DNA of 16,946 bases from Candidatus Bathyarchaeota archaeon (GCA_030602965.1 JAUVYS010000014.1:1-16946), one strand, 5' to 3'; shown: positions 8,669 through 15,192, counted from the first letter of the stretch. Notes: generated by a model not told the origin, from the letters alone. Program-made: numbers and translations.

Positions 8669-9679
8669 TTATTGTGCCCTTTCTTTATAGTTTTTAATTT
8701 GATTTTCTAAAAATGCTATTTTTCTTTTTAAATAATGTTTAATGAGTTGATCCAATTCATTCCAATCTAATCTAATATCAAGAGCATGATTCCATAATTC
8801 TTCAAAAGGTGGAGGCTCTACAACCTTGGTTAAAATGTTATCCCACTGATCAGCTTTCAAAGAATTGATCGGAGGTAACATAACAAAAAAATCTTCATCA
8901 TTTTCTTTTTTTGAATATATAAATCTCCCATGAATAGTTCCAGATATTTTGGTATCCTTAAGAATCCGAAGTTGAACTGAAATTCCTTTTGATCTAAGTT
9001 CACTTTGAAATTTTGAAAATTCTTCTCTAAAATTTTTTGTTATTTTATCATCAATAGCTCTTAACAATTTAATATTGTCAATATCAACTAGATCATTGTC
9101 TTCAATTGCGTTGAAAATCATTTCAAATATTTTTTTTGGAAAATTTTTTTCGAGCCAATATAAATGCTTATGACAAGATCGGAGACATTTTTTAAATGAT
9201 AGAATGTTTCTATAAGGGCGATCAGAAGTTATAGCAAAAATACCAGTTTCCTGGACTCCTTCAATTGTTGGTTCAGTAGCTTCTAAGAGAAGTTTTACTG
9301 TAGAATCTATCTTGTATATTCCTATTCCATATTTTGCGCATTCAACGAATGTATTAAAAAAATAATTTAGATTACCCACTAACCCCAAATATATTTGGAT
9401 TTTTGGTAAAATATTTCTAGTTTCAACATATTTTTTTAAGTAAAATTTAGGGATCTGGTCAAACGATAAAATATCTAAAATAATGTTTGCCTTGTTTTTT
9501 GCATATATATGTGGCCTCCAACGAGCAGAATCAGATACAGGCACATCATATAAAACAGTTAAACCCTGTTGTTTAAAAAATTCACCACATACTTGTTTAT
9601 ATTGATTGATAATATCGTCTTCCACGAAACATCCGCCTTTATAAACGTGATTCGGGGTATTTTGATAGATTTTCTTCAA
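8669..9679 (-). CDS. Protein of unknown function coupled to ParB-like gene; possible divergent nuclease
   Basis: I do not recognise this 336-residue protein with certainty. Residues 25-125 alternate helices and hydrophobic strands (GLTVLYDVPVSD, RPHIYAKNKANIILDI, KIQIYLGLVGN, YGIGIYKID), reminiscent of restriction-nuclease-like folds but without a clear K of a D/ExK motif. Residues 185-280 end in a strand-turn element, T248IHGRFIYS, followed by a strand and PPINSL, which resembles the single H-x-R/K half-site of phospholipase D-like proteins. The C-terminus (305-336) is a charged helix. The ATG at 9679 overlaps the ParB-like gene by 41 bases. A GTG at 9625, 14 bases after the ParB stop and preceded by AAAGGCGGA, is an equally good start and removes only the non-conserved-looking first 18 residues. 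It is almost surely cotranscribed with the ParB-like gene. Confidence 0.7.
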   Translation of the reverse strand: MKKIYQNTPNHVYKGGCFVEDDIINQYKQVCGEFFKQQGLTVLYDVPVSDSARWRPHIYAKNKANIILDILSFDQIPKFYLKKYVETRNILPKIQIYLGLVGNLNYFFNTFVECAKYGIGIYKIDSTVKLLLEATEPTIEGVQETGIFAITSDRPYRNILSFKKCLRSCHKHLYWLEKNFPKKIFEMIFNAIEDNDLVDIDNIKLLRAIDDKITKNFREEFSKFQSELRSKGISVQLRILKDTKISGTIHGRFIYSKKENDEDFFVMLPPINSLKADQWDNILTKVVEPPPFEELWNHALDIRLDWNELDQLIKHYLKRKIAFLENQIKNYKERAQ

Positions 9680-10628
9680 TAATTTTCTTTAAGTTTCTAA
9701 GCGATGTTAGAAATTTTTCTCTTTTAGAAAAATTTTTGAATTGGCTTACTGGAATATTCTGAATTTGCTCAATTAATTTAAAACATAAATCTTCAATATT
9801 TTTTGCTTTAATTAAAGGTTCAGCAACTTTATCATAAGCTTCATTTATTTTGTAATCCACATCTTCTATTAACTGTATTAATACTTTCTGAACTTCTTCA
9901 TCCAATGCACCATACCGAGTTGCACCAATTATTTTAGGTATTAAACGAAAATCGATAATATCAGATATTACATTTTTTTTACGTTTTTCAATAAATCGAT
10001 CGATTATTCCAGTTTTAGAATATTTTTCATAAATATCTCTATGAAATTTTTTAATTGATTTTAAAGCTCGGTTTAATTCTAGAAAAAAATCTTCTGTAAA
10101 TTTGAAATCACGAGGTTCTCCAGATTCATAGTATTGCAAAATCATATTTTGATATTTTTGTGATAAATCAATAAGATCTTGACACCTATGAACTGTTGAT
10201 ATTGACATGCCTGTAAGACGAGCAATATCCTTGTCACTTTTTCCTTTGAAACTAACATCTTCAAGCAAGACTTGTAATTTCAAAGCTGTTGGCATTAATT
10301 TCCATTGTTCTCTAATATTATGAATATTAAACATTCTGAGTATATTTTCAATTTTATCAGGTTTTTGAATTACATTTACGGGCACCATAGCTAGATTTAA
10401 TCTTCTTGCGCATCTGAGTCGTCGTTCACCATCTAATAGCGTATATCTACCAGGTTTATCATGAAAAACAATAAGTGGAACTAGTATTCCAACCTCATCA
10501 ATTGATTTTAATAATATCAATAATTCCGTTTCATTAAATATTAATCGTGGATTTTCCAAATTGATGTCAATTAAATCGACAGAAATTTTATCAACTTGGC
10601 TTTCTTTTCTATTTGACAAACCTCTCAA
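9639..10628 (-). CDS. ParB/Srx-fold protein with helix-turn-helix
   Basis: This 329-residue protein begins with a ParB N-terminal domain: I22NLENPRLIF, then LLKSIDEVGILVPLIVF and the hallmark LDGERRLRCARRL near residues 66-78, the GERR motif that binds CTP in ParB. INIREQWKL-type box II follows near residue 109, then a helix-turn-helix (KSDKDIARLTGMSISTVHRCQDLI, about 130-155). The C-terminal half is helical and charged, without a recognised domain. The start is TTG at 10628; the first ATG in frame is inside the domain, and an in-frame TGA lies about 18 bases upstream, so TTG is the best choice. No ParA ATPase gene is nearby; instead it sits with an unknown protein and a divergent DNA methyltransferase, so a role in DNA modification or defence, or as a local regulator, is more likely than chromosome segregation. 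This is inference. Confidence 0.85.
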   Translation of the reverse strand: MRGLSNRKESQVDKISVDLIDINLENPRLIFNETELLILLKSIDEVGILVPLIVFHDKPGRYTLLDGERRLRCARRLNLAMVPVNVIQKPDKIENILRMFNIHNIREQWKLMPTALKLQVLLEDVSFKGKSDKDIARLTGMSISTVHRCQDLIDLSQKYQNMILQYYESGEPRDFKFTEDFFLELNRALKSIKKFHRDIYEKYSKTGIIDRFIEKRKKNVISDIIDFRLIPKIIGATRYGALDEEVQKVLIQLIEDVDYKINEAYDKVAEPLIKAKNIEDLCFKLIEQIQNIPVSQFKNFSKREKFLTSLRNLKKIIEENLSKYPESRL

Positions 10629-10700
10629 TCTCTTATATATTAATCAGATATTAATTAATAAATTACTATAATATTTACTGAAAAATATACTTTAACTTAT

Positions 10701-10780
10701 ATTTCAATAAAATATTCTTCAACATATTTGATGAATTTAGAAAATTAAAATGAAATTAAGTGCACATTATATATTGAAAT
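10701..10780. repeat. Inverted 9-mer pair in divergent promoter region
   Basis: ATTTCAATA at 10701-10709 is the reverse complement of TATTGAAAT at 10772-10780. The right arm overlaps the TATA-like box of the methyltransferase gene. A pair of operators for the ParB-like regulator is possible, but a 9-base match can arise by chance in DNA this AT-rich. Confidence 0.3.
10768..10775 (+). promoter_or_regulatory. TATA-like box for DNA methyltransferase gene
   Basis: TTATATAT lies 24-31 nt before the ATG at 10799, the spacing expected for a leaderless archaeal transcript. There is no Shine-Dalgarno sequence before this ATG, which agrees. Confidence 0.5.
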
Positions 10781-10798
10781 TCTTAGAGAATGTTTTAG

Positions 10799-11872
10799 AT
10801 GACTATTCAGGAAGATATCAATAACATTAATGTTACTTATGATAAAAATGATAATAGGTTGGTAAAGTGTTTCTGTGGAAAAATTTGTAAGAAATCTCTA
10901 GTCCCGCATATGAAAAAAGATCATCCAAAAAAATGGAGACAATGGCAGCGAGATTTTGTACGATTAAAAAATAAGGGTTGGTCGTATAAACGAATAATGT
11001 GGAAATATAGAGCAATTTTTTCATGGGCTGTCATATATCGTGAAACCCATAAGTTGGTACAAGAAGGAAAGGTTTACCTTAAAACACAAAGTAAAAAAAC
11101 AATTCTTAAATGGGATCCAAAATTAGCTTTAGAAAAAACTACAGTTTGGGATTTTAAAAATCGAGGAAAATGGGCAGTACACGACCCTGATTATCGAGGA
11201 AATTGGCCTCCTCAAATTCCAAGAAATTTGATTTTGAAATTTACAAAAGAAAAAGAAATAGTATTGGATCCATTTGTGGGTGGAGGAACGACAGTTATTG
11301 AAGCGTATCTACTTAAAAGAAAAAGCATCGGGATCGATATTAACCATCAAGCAATACAATTCACAAATGATAAAATAAGAGAAATGGAAGTTAAGAGTAA
11401 AGCTTACAATATTTTATCACAAGATTGTAAACCTATTATCAGAAAAGGTGATGCGAAAAAAAAACTTAGAGAAATACAAAAGTCAATAGAATATGGAGCA
11501 GATTCTATTGACTTAATTTGTACTCATCCCCCATATATGAATTCTATCATTTATTCGAATGATAAAGATGACCTGTCAAATATAAGCGACATTACTACTT
11601 ACCTAAGAAAAATGAGTGAAATTGCTAAAGAGCTTTTCATTATGCTTAAAAAAGGTGGAATATGTTCAATCCTTATCGGAGATATTCGAAAAAAATCCAA
11701 AATTATTCCTTTAGGGTTTAAAGTTATGAAACAATTTTTAGATCAAAGATTTACACTCAAAGAACTAATTATAAAAATTCAGAATCAAGATAGTTCAACA
11801 AGGTTTTATGCATCAAGAGATCTTCCTCATTATCTTATCCAACACGAATATCTACTCATTTTTGAAAAATAA
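10799..11872 (+). CDS. Zinc-finger DNA methyltransferase (N4-cytosine/N6-adenine type)
   Basis: This 357-residue protein is a SAM-dependent DNA amino-methyltransferase. Motif I is L156DPFVGGGTT (with IGIDIN as motif II near 177), and the catalytic motif IV is T242HPPY, of the S/T-PPY type found in N4-cytosine methylases. LKKGGICSILIGD near 285 fits the following strand. Motif I precedes motif IV. The N-terminus carries a compact finger, C24FC26GKIC30 then H37 and H42, similar to MucR/C2H2-type fingers, followed by a basic helical region (WSYKRIMWKYRAIFSW, about 61-76) that could read DNA sequence. Size suggests a complete stand-alone enzyme. It is divergent from the ParB-like/unknown pair, sharing a 170-base promoter region, so the three may form one restriction-modification-like system with this as the protective partner. 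Confidence 0.85.
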   Translation: MTIQEDINNINVTYDKNDNRLVKCFCGKICKKSLVPHMKKDHPKKWRQWQRDFVRLKNKGWSYKRIMWKYRAIFSWAVIYRETHKLVQEGKVYLKTQSKKTILKWDPKLALEKTTVWDFKNRGKWAVHDPDYRGNWPPQIPRNLILKFTKEKEIVLDPFVGGGTTVIEAYLLKRKSIGIDINHQAIQFTNDKIREMEVKSKAYNILSQDCKPIIRKGDAKKKLREIQKSIEYGADSIDLICTHPPYMNSIIYSNDKDDLSNISDITTYLRKMSEIAKELFIMLKKGGICSILIGDIRKKSKIIPLGFKVMKQFLDQRFTLKELIIKIQNQDSSTRFYASRDLPHYLIQHEYLLIFEK

Positions 11873-11905
11873 AGGAATAAAAGAAATAGAAAAACCTCAA
11901 AAAAA

Positions 11906-11950
11906 GTCTACCCAGTCTTTCCCTCAAAAAAAACACTTTATTGAGTAGAC
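11906..11950 (+). promoter_or_regulatory. Hairpin directly before the RRE-UbiA start codon
   Basis: GTCTAC (11906-11911) can pair with GTAGAC (11945-11950), and inside it CTCAA (11922-11926) with TTGAG (11941-11945), sharing one base. The structure ends 4 bases before the ATG at 11955. It could terminate the methyltransferase transcript or gate translation of the next gene; neither is shown. Confidence 0.35.
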
Positions 11951-11954
11951 AAGA

Positions 11955-13100
11955 ATGTTGATTTCCATTCGGGAGAATATTAAGTGGCACTCTCCGCACA
12001 ATCGTTATTATATCGTTGATGAAATAAGAAAAACTGAATATGAAACAAATTCATTAGGATTACAAATTTTTAAAATAATCAACCGAAATGAACAAGTCTC
12101 AATTGATGATATCAGTAACGAAATCCATTCAAAATTTCCTAATCTTGATCTAAAAAATATTCATAATGATGTTCAAGATTTCGTTGAAGACATGCTGAAT
12201 GAAAAATTATTAGTTGTTTCTAATCCTTCTTTAACTAGTCTTTTAAAGACATTATTATCATGTGGGGAAATTCGATTTTTTCATATTTTACTAGTTTTAA
12301 TTGCAGACTTTTTAATTACTGAAAAAATTGATAAATTTTTTATGTATTCAAATTTGATCTATTATAATTTTATTTTTTTGATAGTTTCATTTGCTGCAGC
12401 ACATACCGTAAATCATTACCTTGACTATGAGGAGGATCTCATAAGCGGTAAACAAAACAAGAACCCCATAATTCGAAATAATTTCAATAGAAAGGTTGGA
12501 GTATATTTTTCACTTTTTATGACTACGCTTGTATTATTTTTGGCATTTTTATCAGGATTAGAAACATTATTTATAATTATTTTTGGAGCAATTCTTGCGT
12601 TTCTTTACTCAGGCTCGAAAATTATTAAGTTAAAAAAGTTTTACATTTCAGAATATATAGCAATTCTGATAGGGTACACCGTTACCTTTTTAGCTGCAAT
12701 TCGTATAGTTACGCCTATTTCATTAAAGAGTATTATTCAATCAATTTTTCTTAGCTCTTTTTTCTTTAAATGGATTCGAGTAAAAGATTTAGCATATGCA
12801 AAATCAAAATTAAAATATCAAACATTGTTTGATGTTTTTCCTAAAGAAAAAGCTCTTCAAATTATTATAATACTTTATTTTACACCAGAGATTCTGGCTT
12901 TCATTATGACACCTTTTAGGGTCCTTCCACCAGTATCATTGGGTTTCATTTTTATTTCAACATTTTTTTTCATATTTAATTTTTTAAAGAATGGTCCAAA
13001 TAGTATTTATGACTCTATTATCAGCGAATCGATCCAAAAAATAACATATTTACAATTAATTTACCTAATATTTTCTTTATTCATTCAATTTTTGTTTTAA
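11955..13100 (+). CDS. RRE (PqqD-like)-UbiA prenyltransferase fusion
   Basis: Residues 1-90 form a PqqD-like RiPP recognition element: strands around NRYYIVDEIRKTEYETN, then NSLGLQIFKII, SIDDISNEIHSKFP and a helix ending VEDMLNEKLLVV, the winged-helix pattern that binds leader peptides. Residues 105-381 are a polytopic membrane domain of about 8-9 helices with UbiA features: N153HYLD157YEED161 matches the NDxxDxxxD prenyl-diphosphate motif with D replaced by H, and GKQNKNPI follows as the usual RPxRP-like loop. The second motif is worn: K277DLAYAKSK then QTLFDVFPKEKA aligns with the KDxxDxxxD...TLP...GKEKA segment but keeps only the first Asp. UbiA enzymes transfer prenyl groups to acceptors at the membrane; the fused recognition domain implies a peptide acceptor, and a candidate precursor lies 137 bases downstream. 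Function is inferred; activity may be altered by the motif changes. Confidence 0.8.
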   Translation: MLISIRENIKWHSPHNRYYIVDEIRKTEYETNSLGLQIFKIINRNEQVSIDDISNEIHSKFPNLDLKNIHNDVQDFVEDMLNEKLLVVSNPSLTSLLKTLLSCGEIRFFHILLVLIADFLITEKIDKFFMYSNLIYYNFIFLIVSFAAAHTVNHYLDYEEDLISGKQNKNPIIRNNFNRKVGVYFSLFMTTLVLFLAFLSGLETLFIIIFGAILAFLYSGSKIIKLKKFYISEYIAILIGYTVTFLAAIRIVTPISLKSIIQSIFLSSFFFKWIRVKDLAYAKSKLKYQTLFDVFPKEKALQIIIILYFTPEILAFIMTPFRVLPPVSLGFIFISTFFFIFNFLKNGPNSIYDSIISESIQKITYLQLIYLIFSLFIQFLF

Positions 13101-13237
13101 AATGAAATTATTGGAAATTTTTTGTTATTATTAAATTGAAAATATTGAGTTCTACTCTGATATTCTTCAAATAAGAATATTTTATATAAAAAAAATAAAA
13201 AAATTTAAATAATTTGATTGAATAATATAATTTTGTG
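13101..13237. other. Spacer between RRE-UbiA and precursor peptide gene
   Basis: The spacer is very AT-rich and non-coding. It holds a T6 tract just after the upstream stop and the TATA-like box for the peptide gene. Confidence 0.5.
13181..13190 (+). promoter_or_regulatory. TATA-like box for the precursor peptide gene
   Basis: TTTATATAAA is the strongest TATA match in the locus. It would start transcription near 13210, giving a leader of about 25-30 nt before the ATG at 13238. A separate promoter lets the peptide be made in excess of its modifying enzyme, as is usual for RiPP precursors. Confidence 0.5.
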
Positions 13238-13372
13238 ATGAATATGCCATCATATAATAAACCAATTTTAATTAAAAAAAGGGTAAAGGAGCCAACAAAT
13301 ACAATAATTTCGTGTGGCGGTGGTGGACCTAAACCTTCTGGTAATTGGTCGACTCCTCGTGGTTGTAGCTAG
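13238..13372 (+). CDS. Candidate RiPP precursor peptide, 44 residues
   Basis: ATG at 13238 opens a 44-codon frame ending at TAG (an in-frame second ATG at 13244 would give 42 residues). The basic N-terminal part contains Y6NKPIL11, an exact YxxPxL motif of the kind bound by PqqD-like domains in lasso-peptide leaders, followed by a KKRVKEP stretch. From residue 26 the composition changes sharply to CGGGGPKPSGNWSTPRGCS: two cysteines (C26, C43), a Gly4 run, three prolines and one tryptophan (W37). There is no Asp or Glu in this core, so a lasso isopeptide ring is ruled out. Prenyl acceptors could be C26, W37 or C43; the C-terminal GCS also resembles a thiol-prenylation site. The gene has its own TATA box and a hairpin/T-tract after the stop, and it sits between the RRE-UbiA gene and a membrane-protein gene. 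No homologue is known to me. Confidence 0.72.
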   Translation: MNMPSYNKPILIKKRVKEPTNTIISCGGGGPKPSGNWSTPRGCS

Positions 13373-13373
13373 T

Positions 13374-13443
13374 TAAGTTTGATTTAGGAAATAGCTTACT
13401 TTAAACTTACTTTAAATAAAAAATCACATTCTCCATTTTTTTT
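13374..13443 (+). terminator. Hairpin plus T-tract terminator after peptide gene
   Basis: TAAGTTT (13374-13380) pairs with AAACTTA (13403-13409), two bases after the peptide stop codon, and a T8 run follows at 13436-13443. The right arm sits in a perfect tandem 11-mer, CTTACTTTAAA, at 13395-13405 and 13406-13416. This supports a short monocistronic peptide transcript. Confidence 0.5.
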
Positions 13444-13524
13444 GCAAGAATTTCAATTCTGATATTTTTTAAAATGAGCTGATAAGCTGTTTTTAATTAT
13501 AAACAATTAAATTAGGATTTCCTG

Positions 13525-13530
13525 TATAAA
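13525..13530 (+). promoter_or_regulatory. TATA-like box before membrane-protein gene
   Basis: TATAAA lies 21-26 nt before the ATG at 13551, suitable for a leaderless transcript. It suggests that the membrane protein is transcribed separately from the peptide. Confidence 0.4.
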
Positions 13531-13550
13531 TCTAAACAGAGATAATTTTG

Positions 13551-14666
13551 ATGTTGCAATTTAATACTAAATTCCTTAAAAAAAGAAAAATGGGGTATAT
13601 CGTTTTTTTCATTTTTCTTTCTTGGCTTCTATTTTTCTCTTGGGGAATGACTCCAATCTCAAGTGAATATGATTTCATACCATATCAACTTCGGATATAC
13701 CCAGGTAATGTAGGAGATGGAAATCAAGGGCTTCATACATCTCCAGCATTACTTATCAAAAATTATACGCACCCAATTATTTCACTAAATCCAAGATTAA
13801 TAGATGTCGATCTTGGATGGGGTGGTGATTTTATAGTTGACTATAATGAAGAAAAATGGATAATGATAGGTCAAGTGGAAAGTACAAATTATGCCGGTAT
13901 TTTAGTTTCAAATTTTAATGAGGGTAATATTATTTATGTTTCAAATACGCTAATTAAGTTTCCAAAACTCCTATACAAAATATTACTTTGGGAAATTAAA
14001 AATTATTCGAGTGAAATTAATATTGCTTTAATGATAAGTGTTCCGTCAATTACAACAACTCTCGAATGGAATAATTTTTTCCAAAATGTATCATTAATAA
14101 GCCAAGAATTTACAGAATTGGATTTAACTTGGAATTTTATCTCTTCATACAATCTACGTAATGAAGTCTTAAAAGAATATGATGTTTTGATTCTTGGAAT
14201 ATTTTGGGGTGATGGCTATGATCAAACAATAGGTGGCTGGAGTACTGTTTCTAGATCCAATGCAATAGAGAATTTTGTATCAAATGGTGGACTTCTAGTT
14301 TTACCTGAAGCAGGTATTGTAACAAAAGTATTTGGTCCATTTATTGATCTTACCGAAATGTTTGCAAGAGGAAATCTTGGTTTTGTTATGATGGCTCCAT
14401 CATTATCATCAGCTGTACTCTTGATTCATATTAAAAACAATATTAAGAAATTGAAGAAAAAAAAATTTATGTGGTTTTTAATAATTGCGGAAATTATAGC
14501 TAGTAATTTCTGGCCAGTTGGTACAGCATTTGCTCAAACCCAACTCTTTGAAATCTACCTAACAGCAATAACTTTTCTTGTGTCAACAGCTTTTTTGCTA
14601 ACATTTATTCCGTGGCTTATTCTTGGATTCTATGTAATATACGATTTACAAAAACATCAAAAATAG
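13551..14666 (+). CDS. Membrane protein with glutamine-amidotransferase-like outer domain
   Basis: I start this 371-residue protein at ATG 13551; a TTG codon immediately before it also extends the frame by one codon. A transmembrane segment at about 15-33 follows the basic FLKKRKMG. Residues 40-270 are soluble: GNIIYVSNTLIKFPKLLYKI (126-145) and then a Rossmann-like segment, INIALMISVP (156-165), YDVLILGIFWG (210-220) and NAIENFVSNGGLLVLPEAG (237-255), typical of class I glutamine-amidotransferase-like/ThuA-like folds. No nucleophile-elbow cysteine is present, so it is probably non-catalytic or binding. Hydrophobic segments at about 275-295, 306-322 and 332-363 close the protein, with the basic NNIKKLKKKKF between. 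Its place after the peptide gene suggests a role in handling, display or tolerance of the product, but no peptidase or ABC-transporter motif is seen. Function unknown. Confidence 0.75.
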   Translation: MLQFNTKFLKKRKMGYIVFFIFLSWLLFFSWGMTPISSEYDFIPYQLRIYPGNVGDGNQGLHTSPALLIKNYTHPIISLNPRLIDVDLGWGGDFIVDYNEEKWIMIGQVESTNYAGILVSNFNEGNIIYVSNTLIKFPKLLYKILLWEIKNYSSEINIALMISVPSITTTLEWNNFFQNVSLISQEFTELDLTWNFISSYNLRNEVLKEYDVLILGIFWGDGYDQTIGGWSTVSRSNAIENFVSNGGLLVLPEAGIVTKVFGPFIDLTEMFARGNLGFVMMAPSLSSAVLLIHIKNNIKKLKKKKFMWFLIIAEIIASNFWPVGTAFAQTQLFEIYLTAITFLVSTAFLLTFIPWLILGFYVIYDLQKHQK

Positions 14667-14792
14667 ATCAATATAATAAATAATAATTTAATATCATATG
14701 ACATATACGAATTGAATTTTGAAGGAAAGACAATTTTTTTCCATAAAAATGTGTTTTGTTAAATCACACGATATGTTACTTCTTACACGAAC

Positions 14793-14834
14793 TAATCAAC
14801 TTCGATCGATTGATTCGAAAGCTAAGATTGATTA
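14793..14834. repeat. Nested inverted repeat
   Basis: TAATCAA (14793-14799) pairs with TTGATTA (14828-14834), and inside it TTCGA (14801-14805) pairs with TCGAA (14815-14819). The same bases also give short GATCGATTGATT-type repeats. It could be a structured RNA element or a protein-binding palindrome. Confidence 0.4.
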
Positions 14835-15042
14835 ATTAAAAGTAGTTTTCACGATTTTATTAAAAAAATGGGGGTTTGCGGGGGTTATCTTCTTTCTCGG
14901 GTGATGTCTCCAGCAACTGTTACATTTCACCAAATGTATTTTCAAGAATCTTTAAATTTCATTGAAAAACAAATCTAAATTGGATGAAAATACCTAAAAA
15001 TAAATTAACCTTAGGTCTGGAACATAGGTAACTCTGATTACG

Positions 15043-15058
15043 CTGAGGAAAACCTCAG
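15043..15058 (+). terminator. Short hairpin followed by T-rich run
   Basis: CTGAGG (15043-15048) and CCTCAG (15053-15058) form a perfect 6-bp stem with an AAAA loop, followed within about 10 bases by a T-rich stretch. It is GC-rich for this DNA. It lies about 380 bases after the last gene, so if it is a terminator it may belong to an unannotated RNA. Confidence 0.35.
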
Positions 15059-15182
15059 TATGTCTCCTTTTTCTTGATTTCAAGGCTTTTTTGTAGAGGG
15101 TGCACAAAAAAGAAGAGTATATTAATTCTGAATTTTGAAATACAATTTTCCAATATTTAAAACTCAAATGTTTTTTATAGCC

Positions 15183-15192
15183 AAATATAATA
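15183..15192 (+). promoter_or_regulatory. TATA-like box for FG-GAP protein gene
   Basis: AAATATAATA is centred about 26 nt before the ATG at 15213, the spacing of a leaderless archaeal promoter. Confidence 0.45.

Noticed and set aside
9639..10628. Chromosome or plasmid partition ParB
   Set aside because: There is no ParA gene or visible parS-like repeat set, and the neighbours are modification and restriction genes.
13238..13372. Lasso peptide as the product class
   Set aside because: The YxxPxL leader fits, but the core has no Asp or Glu for the isopeptide ring, and no B2 protease or asparagine-synthetase-like cyclase is in the window.
14868..14978. A 36-codon frame beginning MGVCGG, considered as a second precursor peptide
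   Set aside because: It has no YxxP leader motif, no ribosome site or suitably spaced TATA box, and its composition fits chance reading of the G-tract region.
14895..15050. C/D-box guide RNA (TGATG-like and CTGA boxes)
   Set aside because: The boxes are about 130 bases apart and lack the internal C'/D' pair of a compact archaeal C/D RNA.
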